In this document: positions 26,489 to 35,511 of the stretch, piece after piece
How positions within the stretch are numbered: position 1 is the stretch's first letter
Layout of the letters: every line of letters begins with the position of its first letter
Source of the DNA: Pseudomonas sp. R4-35-07
Lineage (GTDB): Bacteria > Pseudomonadota > Gammaproteobacteria > Pseudomonadales > Pseudomonadaceae
DNA: 64,000 bases
Direction of reading: 5' to 3'
Assembly (NCBI RefSeq): GCF_003852235.1
Contig: NZ_CP027732.1
Span: 4,774,001 to 4,838,000, forward strand
Notes under the pieces: model-generated
What the model was told of the DNA's origin: nothing
The model's database searches: none
The model's input: only the letters and a program-made list of their open reading frames with translations
Translations under genes and position numbers: made by a program

Positions 26489-27670
26489 TTACTCCAGCGA
26501 CGCAGCCGGGCCGAAAAATTCGTAGCGGCTTTGCTTCTCGGGTACGCCCAGGGCCTTGAGGTGGCGCTTGATCACTGCCATGAACCCCTTGGGCCCCAGG
26601 AAGTACGCATCGATGTCGCGCGCCTCGGGCAGCCACGCCGCCAGTTGTTCCTGGCTCAGCAGGCCGACCTTGTCCGCCGCCGGGCTTACGCCGTCATCCT
26701 CGGCATAGCAGTAGAAGCGCTTGAGCTGCGGGTGCCTCGCCGCTAGCGCGTCTACCCAGTCCCGGAACGCATGCACCGCACCGTTGCGCGCGCAGTGGAT
26801 AAAGTGCACCGGGCGCTCGGTAGCCAGGGCCGCTTCGAGCATCGCCAAGGTCGGGGTAATGCCTACCCCGCCGCTGATCAGCACCAGCGGCTTGTCGCCG
26901 GCGGCCAAGGTGAACTCGCCCGAGGGCGGGAACAGGTCAAGGGTCGCGCCGACGTGCAACTGGTCATGCAGGTAGTTGGACACTCGCCCACCGGCTTCGC
27001 GCTTGACGCTGATGCGGTACAGGCCGTCATTGCTCAGGGCCGACAGGGAATAGTTGCGCCGTACTTCCTCGCCGTCGAGCACCAGCTTCATGCCGATGTA
27101 TTGGCCGGGCGCAGCGCTGAGGATCGGGCCGTTGTCCACCGGGGCGAAGTAGAACGAGGTGATCTCGTTGCTCTCCTCCACGCGCTTGACCAACCGGAAC
27201 GGCCGCGCACCGCGCCAGCCACCGGGCGCCTGGGCTTTCTCGTCGTAGATAGCCGCTTCGGCACCGATCAGGATATCCGCCAACTGCCCATACGCCGCGC
27301 CCCAGGCGCTCATCACCTCAGGGGTGGCAATCTCGCTGCCGAGCACTTCGCAGATCGCCCGCAGCAAGCAGGCCCCCACAATCGGGTAGTGTTCCGGCAG
27401 GATCTGCAAGGCCACGTGCTTGTTGATGATTTTAGCCACCAGGTCGCCCAACTGGTCCAACTGGTCGATATGCCGCGCGTACATCAGCACGCCATTGGCC
27501 AAGGCGCGCGGCTGGTCGCCGGTGGCCTGGTGGGCCTGGTTGAACAGTGGGCGAACTTCGGGGTATTCGGACAGCATCATGCGGTAAAAATGGGTGATCA
27601 ACGCTTCGCCACCGCTTTCCAGCAAGGGCACGGTGGATTTGACGATGGCACGGTCTTGGGCACTCAGCAT
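26489..27670 (-). CDS. hmp: Flavohemoglobin nitric oxide dioxygenase
   Basis: A 393-aa cytoplasmic enzyme (fhp in P. aeruginosa) that turns NO and O2 into nitrate with NAD(P)H. The globin domain (1-138) has proximal His in INKHVALQILPEHY. The FAD domain has RNYSLS, and the NAD domain has ISGGVGITPTLAMLEAAL. The start at 27670 has AGGAG seven bases upstream; the frame is open to 27748 but that would run into the control region. The gene faces norR, and three NorR sites plus a sigma-54-like promoter lie between them, so NO-induced expression is expected. Confidence 0.96.
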   Translation of the reverse strand: MLSAQDRAIVKSTVPLLESGGEALITHFYRMMLSEYPEVRPLFNQAHQATGDQPRALANGVLMYARHIDQLDQLGDLVAKIINKHVALQILPEHYPIVGACLLRAICEVLGSEIATPEVMSAWGAAYGQLADILIGAEAAIYDEKAQAPGGWRGARPFRLVKRVEESNEITSFYFAPVDNGPILSAAPGQYIGMKLVLDGEEVRRNYSLSALSNDGLYRISVKREAGGRVSNYLHDQLHVGATLDLFPPSGEFTLAAGDKPLVLISGGVGITPTLAMLEAALATERPVHFIHCARNGAVHAFRDWVDALAARHPQLKRFYCYAEDDGVSPAADKVGLLSQEQLAAWLPEARDIDAYFLGPKGFMAVIKRHLKALGVPEKQSRYEFFGPAASLE

Positions 27671-27708
27671 GGCAGACTCCTCAGTCTTTTCACTCATTGC
27701 CTTCAGGT

Positions 27709-27726
27709 ACTCAGTAATCATGCCAA
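27709..27726 (-). promoter_or_regulatory. Sigma-54-type promoter for hmp (candidate)
   Basis: On the minus strand the sequence TTGGCATGATTACTGAGT resembles the -24/-12 consensus, with GG at -24 and ten bases to GA where GC is usual at -12. It would start transcription near 27700, 30 bases before the hmp ATG, with NorR sites about 72-117 bases upstream, as needed for an enhancer-binding protein. The mismatch at -12 lowers confidence. Confidence 0.5.
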
Positions 27727-27766
27727 CTAGTAATTCCTTGTTTTTCAATAAGTTAAATTCAGACTG

Positions 27767-27822
27767 GTCAAAATGACTTCCTACAGCCTATAGTCATAAG
27801 GACTACAAGGAGTCATTATGAC
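27767..27822. promoter_or_regulatory. Three NorR enhancer sites
   Basis: Three copies of the NorR-type palindrome GTCA-N3-TGAC: GTCAAAATGAC (27767-27777, perfect), GTCATAAGGAC (27793-27803, one mismatch) and GTCATTATGAC (27812-27822, perfect). E. coli NorR needs three such sites at its target promoter. The third copy covers the norR start codon (27818) and abuts its ribosome site, which suggests direct self-repression. Confidence 0.8.
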
Positions 27823-29362
27823 TGCACACTCGTTGCTCACCACCCTGCTGCCCCTGGTGGCCGACCTGTCACGGGACCTGCCCGAAGGCGAGCGTTATCG
27901 ACGCCTGCTGCACGCCATGCGCGCCCTGCTGCCGTGTGATGCCGCCGCCTTGCTGCGCCTGCAGGGCGAGTGGTTGGTGCCGCTGGCCGTGGATGGCTTG
28001 AGTGCCGATACGTTGGGCCGACGCTTCAAGATCAGCGAGCACCCGCGTTTTGCGCTGCTGCTGAGCAGCCCCGGCCCTACCCGCTTTGACAGCGACAGCG
28101 AATTGCCCGACCCCTACGACGGCCTGGTGGAGGGCCTGCACGGGCAGCTGGAAGTGCACGACTGCATGGGCTGCCCGTTATTTATCGACGACCAGCCGTG
28201 GGGCCTGCTGACCCTGGACGCCCTCGACACCGAGCGCTTCGAACGGGTCGAACTCGACGCCCTGCAAGCCTTCGCCAGCCTCGCCGCTGCCACGGTCAAC
28301 GTCGCCGAGCGAATTGAGCGCCTGGCGTTGCGCGCCGAAGACGAACACCAGCGCGCCGAGATCTACCGCCAGGCCAGCGGCCAGCAGCACAAGGAAATGA
28401 TCGGCCAGAGCAAGGCGCACAAGCGCCTGGTCGAAGAGGTCAACTTGGTGGGCGGCAGTGACCTGACCGTGCTGATAACCGGTGAAACCGGGGTCGGCAA
28501 GGAGTTGGTCGCCCAGGCGATCCACGCCGCGTCGTCGCGTGCCGACAAACCGCTAATCAGCCTCAACTGCGCCGCGCTGCCCGAAACCCTGGTGGAAAGC
28601 GAGCTGTTCGGCCATGTGCGCGGCGCCTTCACCGGCGCACTGAATGACCGGCGGGGCAAATTCGAACTGGCCAATGGCGGCACGCTGTTTCTGGATGAAG
28701 TGGGCGAGCTGTCGCTGAGCGTGCAGGCCAAGCTGCTGCGGGTGCTGCAAAGCGGCCAGTTGCAGCGCCTGGGTTCGGACAAAGAGCATCAGGTGGATGT
28801 GCGCCTGATTGCCGCCACCAACCGCGACCTGGCTGAAGAAGTGCGCCATGGCCGCTACCGCGCCGACTTCTACCACCGCTTGAGCGTCTACCCGCTGCAA
28901 GTGCCTGCGCTGCGTGAACGCGGGCGCGATGTGTTGCTGCTGGCCGGTTTTTTTCTGGAACACAACCGCTCACGCATGGGCCTGGGCAGCCTGCGCCTGA
29001 CCAGCGATGCCCAGGCGGCGCTGCTGGCCTACGACTGGCCGGGCAATGTGCGCGAGCTGGAACATTTGATCGGACGCAGTGCGCTCAAAGCCCTGGGGCA
29101 TTGCCGCGAACGTCCGAAGATTCTCAGCCTGAGCGCGGCGAATCTGGACCTGCCTGATGCCAGTGCAGCGGCCATCGAAGCACCGGCCGCTGTCGCCCGC
29201 GACGTCACCGGCGACCTGCGCCAGGCCACCGAGCATTACCAGCGCCAGATCATCAACGCCTGCCTGGAACGCCATCAACACAACTGGGCCGGCGCCGCCC
29301 GAGAACTGGGCCTGGACCGCGCCAACCTTGGCCGCATGGCCAAGCGCCTTGGCATAAAATAG
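27818..29362 (+). CDS. norR: NO-responsive sigma-54 activator NorR/FhpR
   Basis: A 514-aa regulator. It has an N-terminal GAF domain that binds NO through non-heme iron (about 20-165; Cys116 in HDCMGCP is a likely ligand), an AAA+ domain with Walker A GETGVGKE (222-229) and sigma-54-contacting GAFTGA (269-274), and a C-terminal Fis-type helix-turn-helix (about 470-514). ATG 27818 follows AAGGAG. It is divergent from hmp and stops three bases before a REPIN. Confidence 0.95.
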   Translation: MTAHSLLTTLLPLVADLSRDLPEGERYRRLLHAMRALLPCDAAALLRLQGEWLVPLAVDGLSADTLGRRFKISEHPRFALLLSSPGPTRFDSDSELPDPYDGLVEGLHGQLEVHDCMGCPLFIDDQPWGLLTLDALDTERFERVELDALQAFASLAAATVNVAERIERLALRAEDEHQRAEIYRQASGQQHKEMIGQSKAHKRLVEEVNLVGGSDLTVLITGETGVGKELVAQAIHAASSRADKPLISLNCAALPETLVESELFGHVRGAFTGALNDRRGKFELANGGTLFLDEVGELSLSVQAKLLRVLQSGQLQRLGSDKEHQVDVRLIAATNRDLAEEVRHGRYRADFYHRLSVYPLQVPALRERGRDVLLLAGFFLEHNRSRMGLGSLRLTSDAQAALLAYDWPGNVRELEHLIGRSALKALGHCRERPKILSLSAANLDLPDASAAAIEAPAAVARDVTGDLRQATEHYQRQIINACLERHQHNWAGAARELGLDRANLGRMAKRLGIK

Positions 29363-29364
29363 CC

Positions 29365-29458
29365 AATGTGGGAGGGGGCTTGCCCCCGATGGCAGTGTGT
29401 CAGCCAGCACATTTACATCTGACCCACCGCTATCGGGGGCAAGCCCCCTCCCACATTT
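29365..29458. repeat. REPIN filling the norR/DMT-transporter gap
   Basis: Two opposed copies (29365-29396 and about 29427-29458) occupy the whole space between the norR stop (29362) and the convergent transporter stop. The transporter stop codon (29457-29459) lies in the repeat edge. The pair probably acts as a transcription-blocking hairpin between the two genes. Confidence 0.85.
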
Positions 29459-30359
29459 AGACTGTCTTCACTTTGAAGACCGGGCTCACACCCTTCGGCT
29501 TGCGAAACACCAACACATTACCCAGCATCACCAGCACCAACCCCGCCAGGGCCGGTGCCGTCCACTGATAACCCTCGGCAAAGGCAGATACGTTCAGCGC
29601 CACCACCGGAAACAACACAGTGCAATACGCCGCCCGCTCCGGCCCCATGCGGCCGACCAGTGTCAGGTAGGCGGTAAAGCCAATCACCGAGCCTGGAATC
29701 ACCAGATACCACAAGGCGCCAATGTAGCGCGTGCTCCAGTCCATCTCGAACGGAATACCGCGCACTGCGCAATACGCTGCCAGCATCGCCGCACCATAGG
29801 CCATGCCCCAGGCGTTGGTGGTCAAGGGCCGCAGCCCGGCTTTCTGTTGCAGGCTTGAGAGCATATTGCCCGCCGAAAAACACAGCGTGCCCAGCAAGGC
29901 CAGGCCCAGGCCGAGCAGGGTCTGTGGGCTGGCGGCGTGCCCTGCCAATTCGGGCCAGAACAAACAGCCCAGGCCGAGCAAGCCAAGGCCGCCGCCCATC
30001 AATACATTGCGCGCGACCCGCTGGCCGAAAAACACCCGGGCATTCAGCGCGTTCCACAAGGTCGCCGTGGAAAACACCACCGCCACCAGGCCGCTGGGAA
30101 TCCATTGGCTGGCGGTCAGAAAACACATGAAGTTGACGCAGAACAGGCACAGGCCCTGGGCCAGGCAAATCAGGTGCCCGCGCCGGTTCATCACCTGCAG
30201 CCGGCGGCTGAGCAGCAACAGCACGAACAGCACCAGGGCCGCCAAGGCAAAGCGGTAAACGATCGACACGGGAATCGCCACCACGCCCAACTGCCATTTG
30301 AGCGCGATCCAGGTCGTGCCCCAGATCAGCACAGTGAGTACATACAGGAAAAGGTTCAT
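29457..30359 (-). CDS. EamA/DMT-family transporter
   Basis: A 300-aa membrane protein with ten hydrophobic helices and two EamA repeats (YVLTVLIWGTTWIALKWQLG starts the first; the second begins near TLLGLGLALLGTLCFSAGN). Relatives such as RhtA and YdcZ-type proteins export amino acids or other metabolites. A divergent AraC-family regulator starts 136 bases away and is the likely controller. ATG 30359 is chosen; an in-frame codon at 30419 has no support. Confidence 0.9.
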   Translation of the reverse strand: MNLFLYVLTVLIWGTTWIALKWQLGVVAIPVSIVYRFALAALVLFVLLLLSRRLQVMNRRGHLICLAQGLCLFCVNFMCFLTASQWIPSGLVAVVFSTATLWNALNARVFFGQRVARNVLMGGGLGLLGLGCLFWPELAGHAASPQTLLGLGLALLGTLCFSAGNMLSSLQQKAGLRPLTTNAWGMAYGAAMLAAYCAVRGIPFEMDWSTRYIGALWYLVIPGSVIGFTAYLTLVGRMGPERAAYCTVLFPVVALNVSAFAEGYQWTAPALAGLVLVMLGNVLVFRKPKGVSPVFKVKTV

Positions 30360-30495
30360 AGCGGGCTCCGGTGAGTGAGCCACAGTGTCGCGTTTTCCTT
30401 GTGCGACGCTCTTGCACATTCTTGCGCTTTTTCAGGGCGCGGGGATCACAGCGCCATGACGGCGGAGTAGGATGCAAAACGTCGGAGAACACACC

Positions 30496-31371
30496 ATGCC
30501 AGAGCTGCAATCGCTGCACGTCTTTCAAGCCCTTAACCGCTCGCCCAACGCACGCCTGGAAGCCTGCGCCGAGCTCGGTGACGGACTGTCTGCGGCGTTG
30601 TGGAGCAACCACCACGATGCCCAGGATTACCAGGCGCCCAGCCATCACACCTTGTCGTGCTACATCGGCGGCGGCACCGGCACTTTTCGCCGTGACCAAC
30701 CGGGCACCAAGGGCGGCCCCGACAAACTGTGCATCCTGCCGGCCGAGCACCAATCGGCCTGGGTGATCAATGGCCAGATTCGCCTGGCCCATGTCTATTT
30801 CAGCCCCGAACAATTCGCCCTCGGCTGCGTCACCCTGCTCGACCGCGAGCCCCGTGAGCTGCAGCTGCGCGAAAGCACCTTCCTCGAGGACGCCAGCCTG
30901 GCCGCACGCTTTCACCAGTTGATCGCCCTCAACTGGCAGGAGCCCGGTGAGCGCCTGCTGACCAGCAGCCTGGCCCATGAAATGCTCAGTCATACCCTGC
31001 TCAGCCAGGTCGGCGCCCGCGAAGGCCTGCGCGTCAAAGGTGGGCTGGCCGCGCACCAGCGACGGCGCTTGGTGGAGTACATCGACCATCACCTGCAGGA
31101 CGCCATCAGCCTTGGCCAACTGGCCGGCCTGTGCGCGCTGTCGGAATACCATTTCGCGCGCATGTTCCGGCAAAGCTTCGGCTGGCCGCCCCACCAATAC
31201 CTGCTGGCGCGGCGGCTGGCCCGTGCGCGGGCGCTGTTGCGCAACAGCGCCCTGGCCGTGGGTGAGATTGCCTGGCGGTGCGGGTTCTCCAGCGCCAGTC
31301 ATTTCAACCAGCGCTTCCGCCAAGCCATGGGGGCGGCGCCTGGGGACTATCGCCAGGCGTTTCGCACCTAG
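30496..31371 (+). CDS. AraC-family transcriptional regulator
   Basis: A 291-aa protein. The C-terminal 100 residues carry two helix-turn-helix units: LGQLAGLCALSEYHFARMF, then VGEIAWRCGFSSASHFNQRF. The N-terminal 180 residues form a ligand-sensing part without recognisable family detail. The ATG at 30496 with GGAG nine bases before it is favoured over 30472. It is divergent to the EamA transporter. Its TAG stop shares the palindrome CTAG (31368-31371) with the stop of the convergent regulator. Confidence 0.9.
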   Translation: MPELQSLHVFQALNRSPNARLEACAELGDGLSAALWSNHHDAQDYQAPSHHTLSCYIGGGTGTFRRDQPGTKGGPDKLCILPAEHQSAWVINGQIRLAHVYFSPEQFALGCVTLLDREPRELQLRESTFLEDASLAARFHQLIALNWQEPGERLLTSSLAHEMLSHTLLSQVGAREGLRVKGGLAAHQRRRLVEYIDHHLQDAISLGQLAGLCALSEYHFARMFRQSFGWPPHQYLLARRLARARALLRNSALAVGEIAWRCGFSSASHFNQRFRQAMGAAPGDYRQAFRT

Positions 31372-33869
31372 CCCATCAAGCCCAGCGTCTTGGCCTTGGC
31401 CACTGCCTGGGTGCGCCGCTCTACCCCGAGTTTGCTGTGGATACGCCGCGCATGGGTCTTGACCGTGTGCAGGGAGATATACAGGCGCTCGGCAATTTCC
31501 AGATTGGAGTTGCCCAGGGCGATCAACTGCAGCACTTCCAGTTCGCGCAGGCTCAGCGGGTTCTGCGTGGCGCCGACTGGCGCGGCCTGCGGTTCCAGCC
31601 CCAACTCACTGAGCAACCCCGGCGCACGTAAACGCAACTCGCGCACCGCCTGCTGCACCTGGCAACGCGCCGCCAGTTCCAGGCCGGCTTGCAGGGCCAC
31701 GCGCGCGCGCGCCGGCTCGCCCAGCCGCCAGGCCACCTCCCCCAGCACCAGCTGCAGTTCGGTTTCCAGGCAGAGCATGCCGCGTTGGCGGGTGCTGTCG
31801 AGCAAAGCGCCAAGCCGCTCGAGCGGGTCTTCGGCGCAGCCCAGCCTGACCTCGGCCAGCACCAACAGGTACTCAAGACGCGGGATCAATTCCAGCGTGG
31901 CCGGCGGCGCCTGCTTGGCGCAGGGCCCATGAAAGTGACGCAACACGCGGCGCATCGCTTGCACCGTCAACTCCGCGCGCCCTTGCTGCAACCAGAAATG
32001 CGCGCTGACCAACAACAGGACCGCGCGGTACACCAGGTCGGGGACATGGCGCTGCTGCATCAGCCGCTCGGCATCGCGCAACTGGATAAACGCCTGGGCG
32101 TAATCACCGCGATTCGCCGCCAGCAGCGCCAGCCCGAGAAACCCGTAGAGCACCCGCTTGTCCTGGCTGTGCAGGCAGATGTTCAAACCGGCCTCGAAAC
32201 ACTCGCTTGCCAATGCGTCCTGACCTTGGCGCAAGGCGAGATGCCCACGTCGCAGGGCGATACGCCCCATCAGCGGCCCAGCCTGCAAGCGCTGCTCGAC
32301 CAGCATCGCCTGCAGGCTTTCCAACAGGCTTTGCGCCCGGTAAGGCGCGCCGCGTTGTTCCAGCAATTGGGCGTGATCCAACTCGAGCAAGGCCTCCAGC
32401 ACCAGCGAGCCGTGGGCGCGGGCCAGGCACAGCGCTTCGCGATTCAGCGCTTGGGCCACGTCCAGCTCACCGCGCAGCATGGCTTGCTGGGTCAGGCCCG
32501 ACAGGCACATCAAGCGCGATGTCCAGGCGCTCTCGGGCAAGGCTTGCAGGGCCTCGAGGAAATGCTCGCGGGAACCCTCGGCATCGCCGCTCAGGTGCAA
32601 TAACCAGCCAACTTGCGCCTGCCAGCGCGCCACCAGATGACGCTGCGCCGCCGCCGTCGGTCGCGGCGCGAATCGAGCCAACTGGTCGATGCACACCGCC
32701 GCCTGCTCGAACCGCCCGGCAAACAGCAGTGCCGCCGTGACCAGACCCACCAGCGGTGCCGAGCCGAGCATCAGTTCATCGCCATGCTGCTCATGCAGGC
32801 GCAACAGCAGCACCGCATTTTGCCCGCGGAACAAGTCTTCGAAACTGAAATGCTGCAACAGGCTCACTGCGCCCTCATATTCCTGCGCCAGCAGCGCCTG
32901 CTCAAAGGCCGCCTGCCAGTCCTGCTCGGCGCTGAACCACTGGCACGCGCGCCGGTGCCAGGCGCGCTTGGCCGGCCAGGGTTCTTCGCGCAGCAAACGC
33001 GCCAGGGGCGCAAAAATGTGCAGCCAATCGGTGGTGCCTTCCCAGGGTTGGATAAACGCACCGAGCGCTTGAAGCTCGCGCAGGTACTGAGCGCCGTCAC
33101 CCGAGCCGAACAGGTGTTCACACAGGCCGGTATTGAAGCGCGGCAGGTTGGCCAGCACCCGCCAGGCTTCGGCCAATTCCGCTGGCAAGCTGCTGAACAC
33201 TTCGTGTTGCAGATAATCGAGCAGGGTTTTATCGGGATGGCCGTCACCGAGCAGCGCAATACGCACCCCGGCGCACCATCCGGCGCTGAATTGCATGATG
33301 TTGTCGACGCTCTGCCCTGGGCCGAGCAACGCCTGGATTTCCGTCGCGCTGAACGAAAGTTCCGTACTGCCGCACTCCAGCAATTCGTCATCGAGCAACA
33401 GGCGCGGCCAATTGCACGCCGGCCGCCGCCGCGCGCCCAGCCACCAGGTCAGCGCCGGGCTGCTGGCGGTGAGCAACCGGTCCAGCAAGGCGTCCAGTGC
33501 AGGCGCGGGCAGCCGGCAAAAATCGTCGAGGAACAGCCACGCCGAGTGTTGCCAACGCCCCAGGTCCAGCAATAACGTCGCTTCATCGGTGTAAGACAGC
33601 CCAAGGCTGTGGGCCAGGCGCCGGGAGAAATCCACCGGGCATGCAACTACGCCATTGAGCGCCAACCAGTGAACCTGGCACCCAGGCGGCGCCTGCAACG
33701 CGCACTCGGCAAGCAGCGCGCTCTTGCCACTGCCGCCCGGCGCGCACAGCAGCTTCACCCGCGCCGGTGCCGCGAGCAAAGGCGCGGCCAGGCGCGGGCG
33801 CAGCAGATGGTGAGCGGACAGCCGGGGCATGAATCCAGGACGGTCCAGGCAGCGTGTCATGGCGGTCAT
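31368..33869 (-). CDS. MalT-type LuxR-family ATP-dependent regulator
   Basis: An 833-aa STAND-type activator. It has a P-loop (GGSGKS, 45-50) in an N-terminal NTPase, a long alpha-helical TPR-like sensor region rich in Ala and Leu (about 300-750), and a C-terminal LuxR helix-turn-helix (LRELEVLQLIALGNSNLEIA, then ISLHTVKTHARRIHSKLGV). Such regulators oligomerise with ATP and an inducer. It lies just downstream, on the same strand, of the DUF1329/DUF1302 genes. The same trio (regulator, DUF1329, DUF1302) occurs together in other pseudomonads, so those genes are its probable targets. Confidence 0.92.
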   Translation of the reverse strand: MTAMTRCLDRPGFMPRLSAHHLLRPRLAAPLLAAPARVKLLCAPGGSGKSALLAECALQAPPGCQVHWLALNGVVACPVDFSRRLAHSLGLSYTDEATLLLDLGRWQHSAWLFLDDFCRLPAPALDALLDRLLTASSPALTWWLGARRRPACNWPRLLLDDELLECGSTELSFSATEIQALLGPGQSVDNIMQFSAGWCAGVRIALLGDGHPDKTLLDYLQHEVFSSLPAELAEAWRVLANLPRFNTGLCEHLFGSGDGAQYLRELQALGAFIQPWEGTTDWLHIFAPLARLLREEPWPAKRAWHRRACQWFSAEQDWQAAFEQALLAQEYEGAVSLLQHFSFEDLFRGQNAVLLLRLHEQHGDELMLGSAPLVGLVTAALLFAGRFEQAAVCIDQLARFAPRPTAAAQRHLVARWQAQVGWLLHLSGDAEGSREHFLEALQALPESAWTSRLMCLSGLTQQAMLRGELDVAQALNREALCLARAHGSLVLEALLELDHAQLLEQRGAPYRAQSLLESLQAMLVEQRLQAGPLMGRIALRRGHLALRQGQDALASECFEAGLNICLHSQDKRVLYGFLGLALLAANRGDYAQAFIQLRDAERLMQQRHVPDLVYRAVLLLVSAHFWLQQGRAELTVQAMRRVLRHFHGPCAKQAPPATLELIPRLEYLLVLAEVRLGCAEDPLERLGALLDSTRQRGMLCLETELQLVLGEVAWRLGEPARARVALQAGLELAARCQVQQAVRELRLRAPGLLSELGLEPQAAPVGATQNPLSLRELEVLQLIALGNSNLEIAERLYISLHTVKTHARRIHSKLGVERRTQAVAKAKTLGLMG

Positions 33870-33970
33870 TGCTGCATCCTGCTTTTTTATTGTGATGCAA
33901 CCCTAGTCCTGTGGCGGGCGGTTGTTGAAGAAGTATTCAGCGGGGTGATTGAAAGACATGCGCAAAACCC

Positions 33971-34114
33971 AATGTGGGAGGGGGCCCCCGAATGATCATT
34001 CCCACGCTCTGCGTGGGAATGCCTCCTGGGACGCTCCGCGTCCCGCCAACCGTCGCGCACAGGTGACGCAGAGCGTCACGGGCTGCATTCCCACGCGGGA
34101 GCGTGGGAATGATC
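33971..34114. repeat. Half REP element fused to a second repeat family
   Basis: A truncated copy of the GTGGGAGGGGG element (33971-33986) runs directly into a different repeat. That repeat has two outer arms with CATTCCCACGC / GCGTGGGAATG character (about 33991-34022 and 34086-34114) and inner inverted pairs around GGGACGCTCCGCGTCCC and GTGACGCAGAGCGTCAC. No coding potential is seen. Confidence 0.75.
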
Positions 34115-34127
34115 TTTACATCCGAAA

Positions 34128-35486
34128 TCAGCGCACGCCTTCGGACCTGAGCGCCGCGGGGGTGTAATCCGCTGCCTTGGCCGCGAAGCCGAAGACGAAG
34201 CTGCTCTTCTCCTCGTTCTTCATACCCAGCGCGAGATAACGCCCGGCGATCAGGTCGTACAGGGTTTCCACGGTGTAGGCCGGTACCTGGTGGTCGTAAT
34301 AGAACTGCGCATGGCCTTCGGCGACGCGCCACAGTTGGCCGCGACCGTCGTAGTGGTCCACCAGGGCGACTTGCCAGCTGTCTTCGTCAATGTACATGTG
34401 GCGCTTGGCGTAGATGTGGCGCTCGCTCGGCTTGACGGTGCCGACCACTTCCCAGACGCGATGCAGCTCATAGCGGGTCAGGTCCTGGTTGATATGCCCG
34501 GCCTTGATGATGTCGTCGTATTTGAGGGTCGGCGAATCGAGTTTGTAGCTGTTGTAAGGGATGTACAGTTCCTTCTTGCCCACCAGTTTCCAGTCATAGC
34601 GGTCGGGCGCGCCGGAGAACATGTCGAAGTTGTCGGTGGTGCGCAGGCCGTCGGAGGCGGTGCCCGGCCCGTCATACGAGACCTGCGGCGCCCGTCGCAC
34701 CCGGCGCTGGCCGGCGTTGTAAATCCAGGCCAGGCGTGGCTCCTTCACCTGGTCGAGGGTTTCGTGCACCAGCAGCACGTTGCCGGCCAGCCGCGCCGGC
34801 GCCGTGACCGATTGCTTGAAATAGCTCAGCACGTTGGCCGCCTTGGCCTGGTCGATATCGGGGATGGCCTGCGGCACCGCCACTTCCTCTTCGAAGCGGA
34901 TCGGCGTGTAGCTGCCGTTGGTCTGTGGCGTGGCCTGGGTGATGATGCGGCGCAGGTTGCCGCCGTGGTAACGGGTGATGTGATTCCACAACACCTCCAC
35001 ACCGTTTTTGGGAATCGGGAACGCGTAGTAACGGTTACCTGTGAAGTTCTCCAAGCCGTTGCCGTCGTTGATCGCCTTGACGTTCAGTGCGCTGCGCTTG
35101 ATCGACTCGTAGATATCCGCCGGCAGGTTGACCGTACGGTGGCTCGGGTACACCGGGATCTTGTAGGTCTCGGGGTAGCGCTTGAACATCGCCACCTGGC
35201 CGTCGGAGAGTTTGTCCTTGTACTTGTCGACGGTGGCGGCGGTGATCACGAACAGCGGTTTTTCACTGGCGAACGGATCGGCGAGAAAGCCCTTGCTGTC
35301 CACCGCGCCGGCGTTTTTCGGAATGCCGCCGGTCCAGGCCGGGATCGAGCCATCGGCGTTGCCGGCTTTTTCGGCGCCGACCGGGGTCAGGCTGGTGCCG
35401 AGCTTGGCGGCTTCTTCCGGCGATACCGCGGCCATCACGTGGGCGGCCAGCAGACTCAGGGCCAACGCTGCAATTGTCTTACGCAT
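34128..35486 (-). CDS. DUF1329 periplasmic/outer-membrane-associated protein
   Basis: A 452-aa protein with a Sec signal (MRKTIAALALSLLAAHVMA, cleavage after Ala19). The body has the DUF1329 block QATPQTNGSYTPIRFEEEVA and ends with ADYTPAALRSEGVR. DUF1329 proteins have a LolB-like fold and nearly always come with DUF1302 proteins, as here (26 bases apart). As I recall, fitness work in P. putida linked such a pair to growth on long-chain fatty esters, but the biochemical role is unsettled. Likely controlled by the MalT-type regulator downstream. Confidence 0.88.
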   Translation of the reverse strand: MRKTIAALALSLLAAHVMAAVSPEEAAKLGTSLTPVGAEKAGNADGSIPAWTGGIPKNAGAVDSKGFLADPFASEKPLFVITAATVDKYKDKLSDGQVAMFKRYPETYKIPVYPSHRTVNLPADIYESIKRSALNVKAINDGNGLENFTGNRYYAFPIPKNGVEVLWNHITRYHGGNLRRIITQATPQTNGSYTPIRFEEEVAVPQAIPDIDQAKAANVLSYFKQSVTAPARLAGNVLLVHETLDQVKEPRLAWIYNAGQRRVRRAPQVSYDGPGTASDGLRTTDNFDMFSGAPDRYDWKLVGKKELYIPYNSYKLDSPTLKYDDIIKAGHINQDLTRYELHRVWEVVGTVKPSERHIYAKRHMYIDEDSWQVALVDHYDGRGQLWRVAEGHAQFYYDHQVPAYTVETLYDLIAGRYLALGMKNEEKSSFVFGFAAKAADYTPAALRSEGVR

Positions 35487-35511
35487 AGTTCTTGTCCTTC
35501 TTTAAGCCAAG

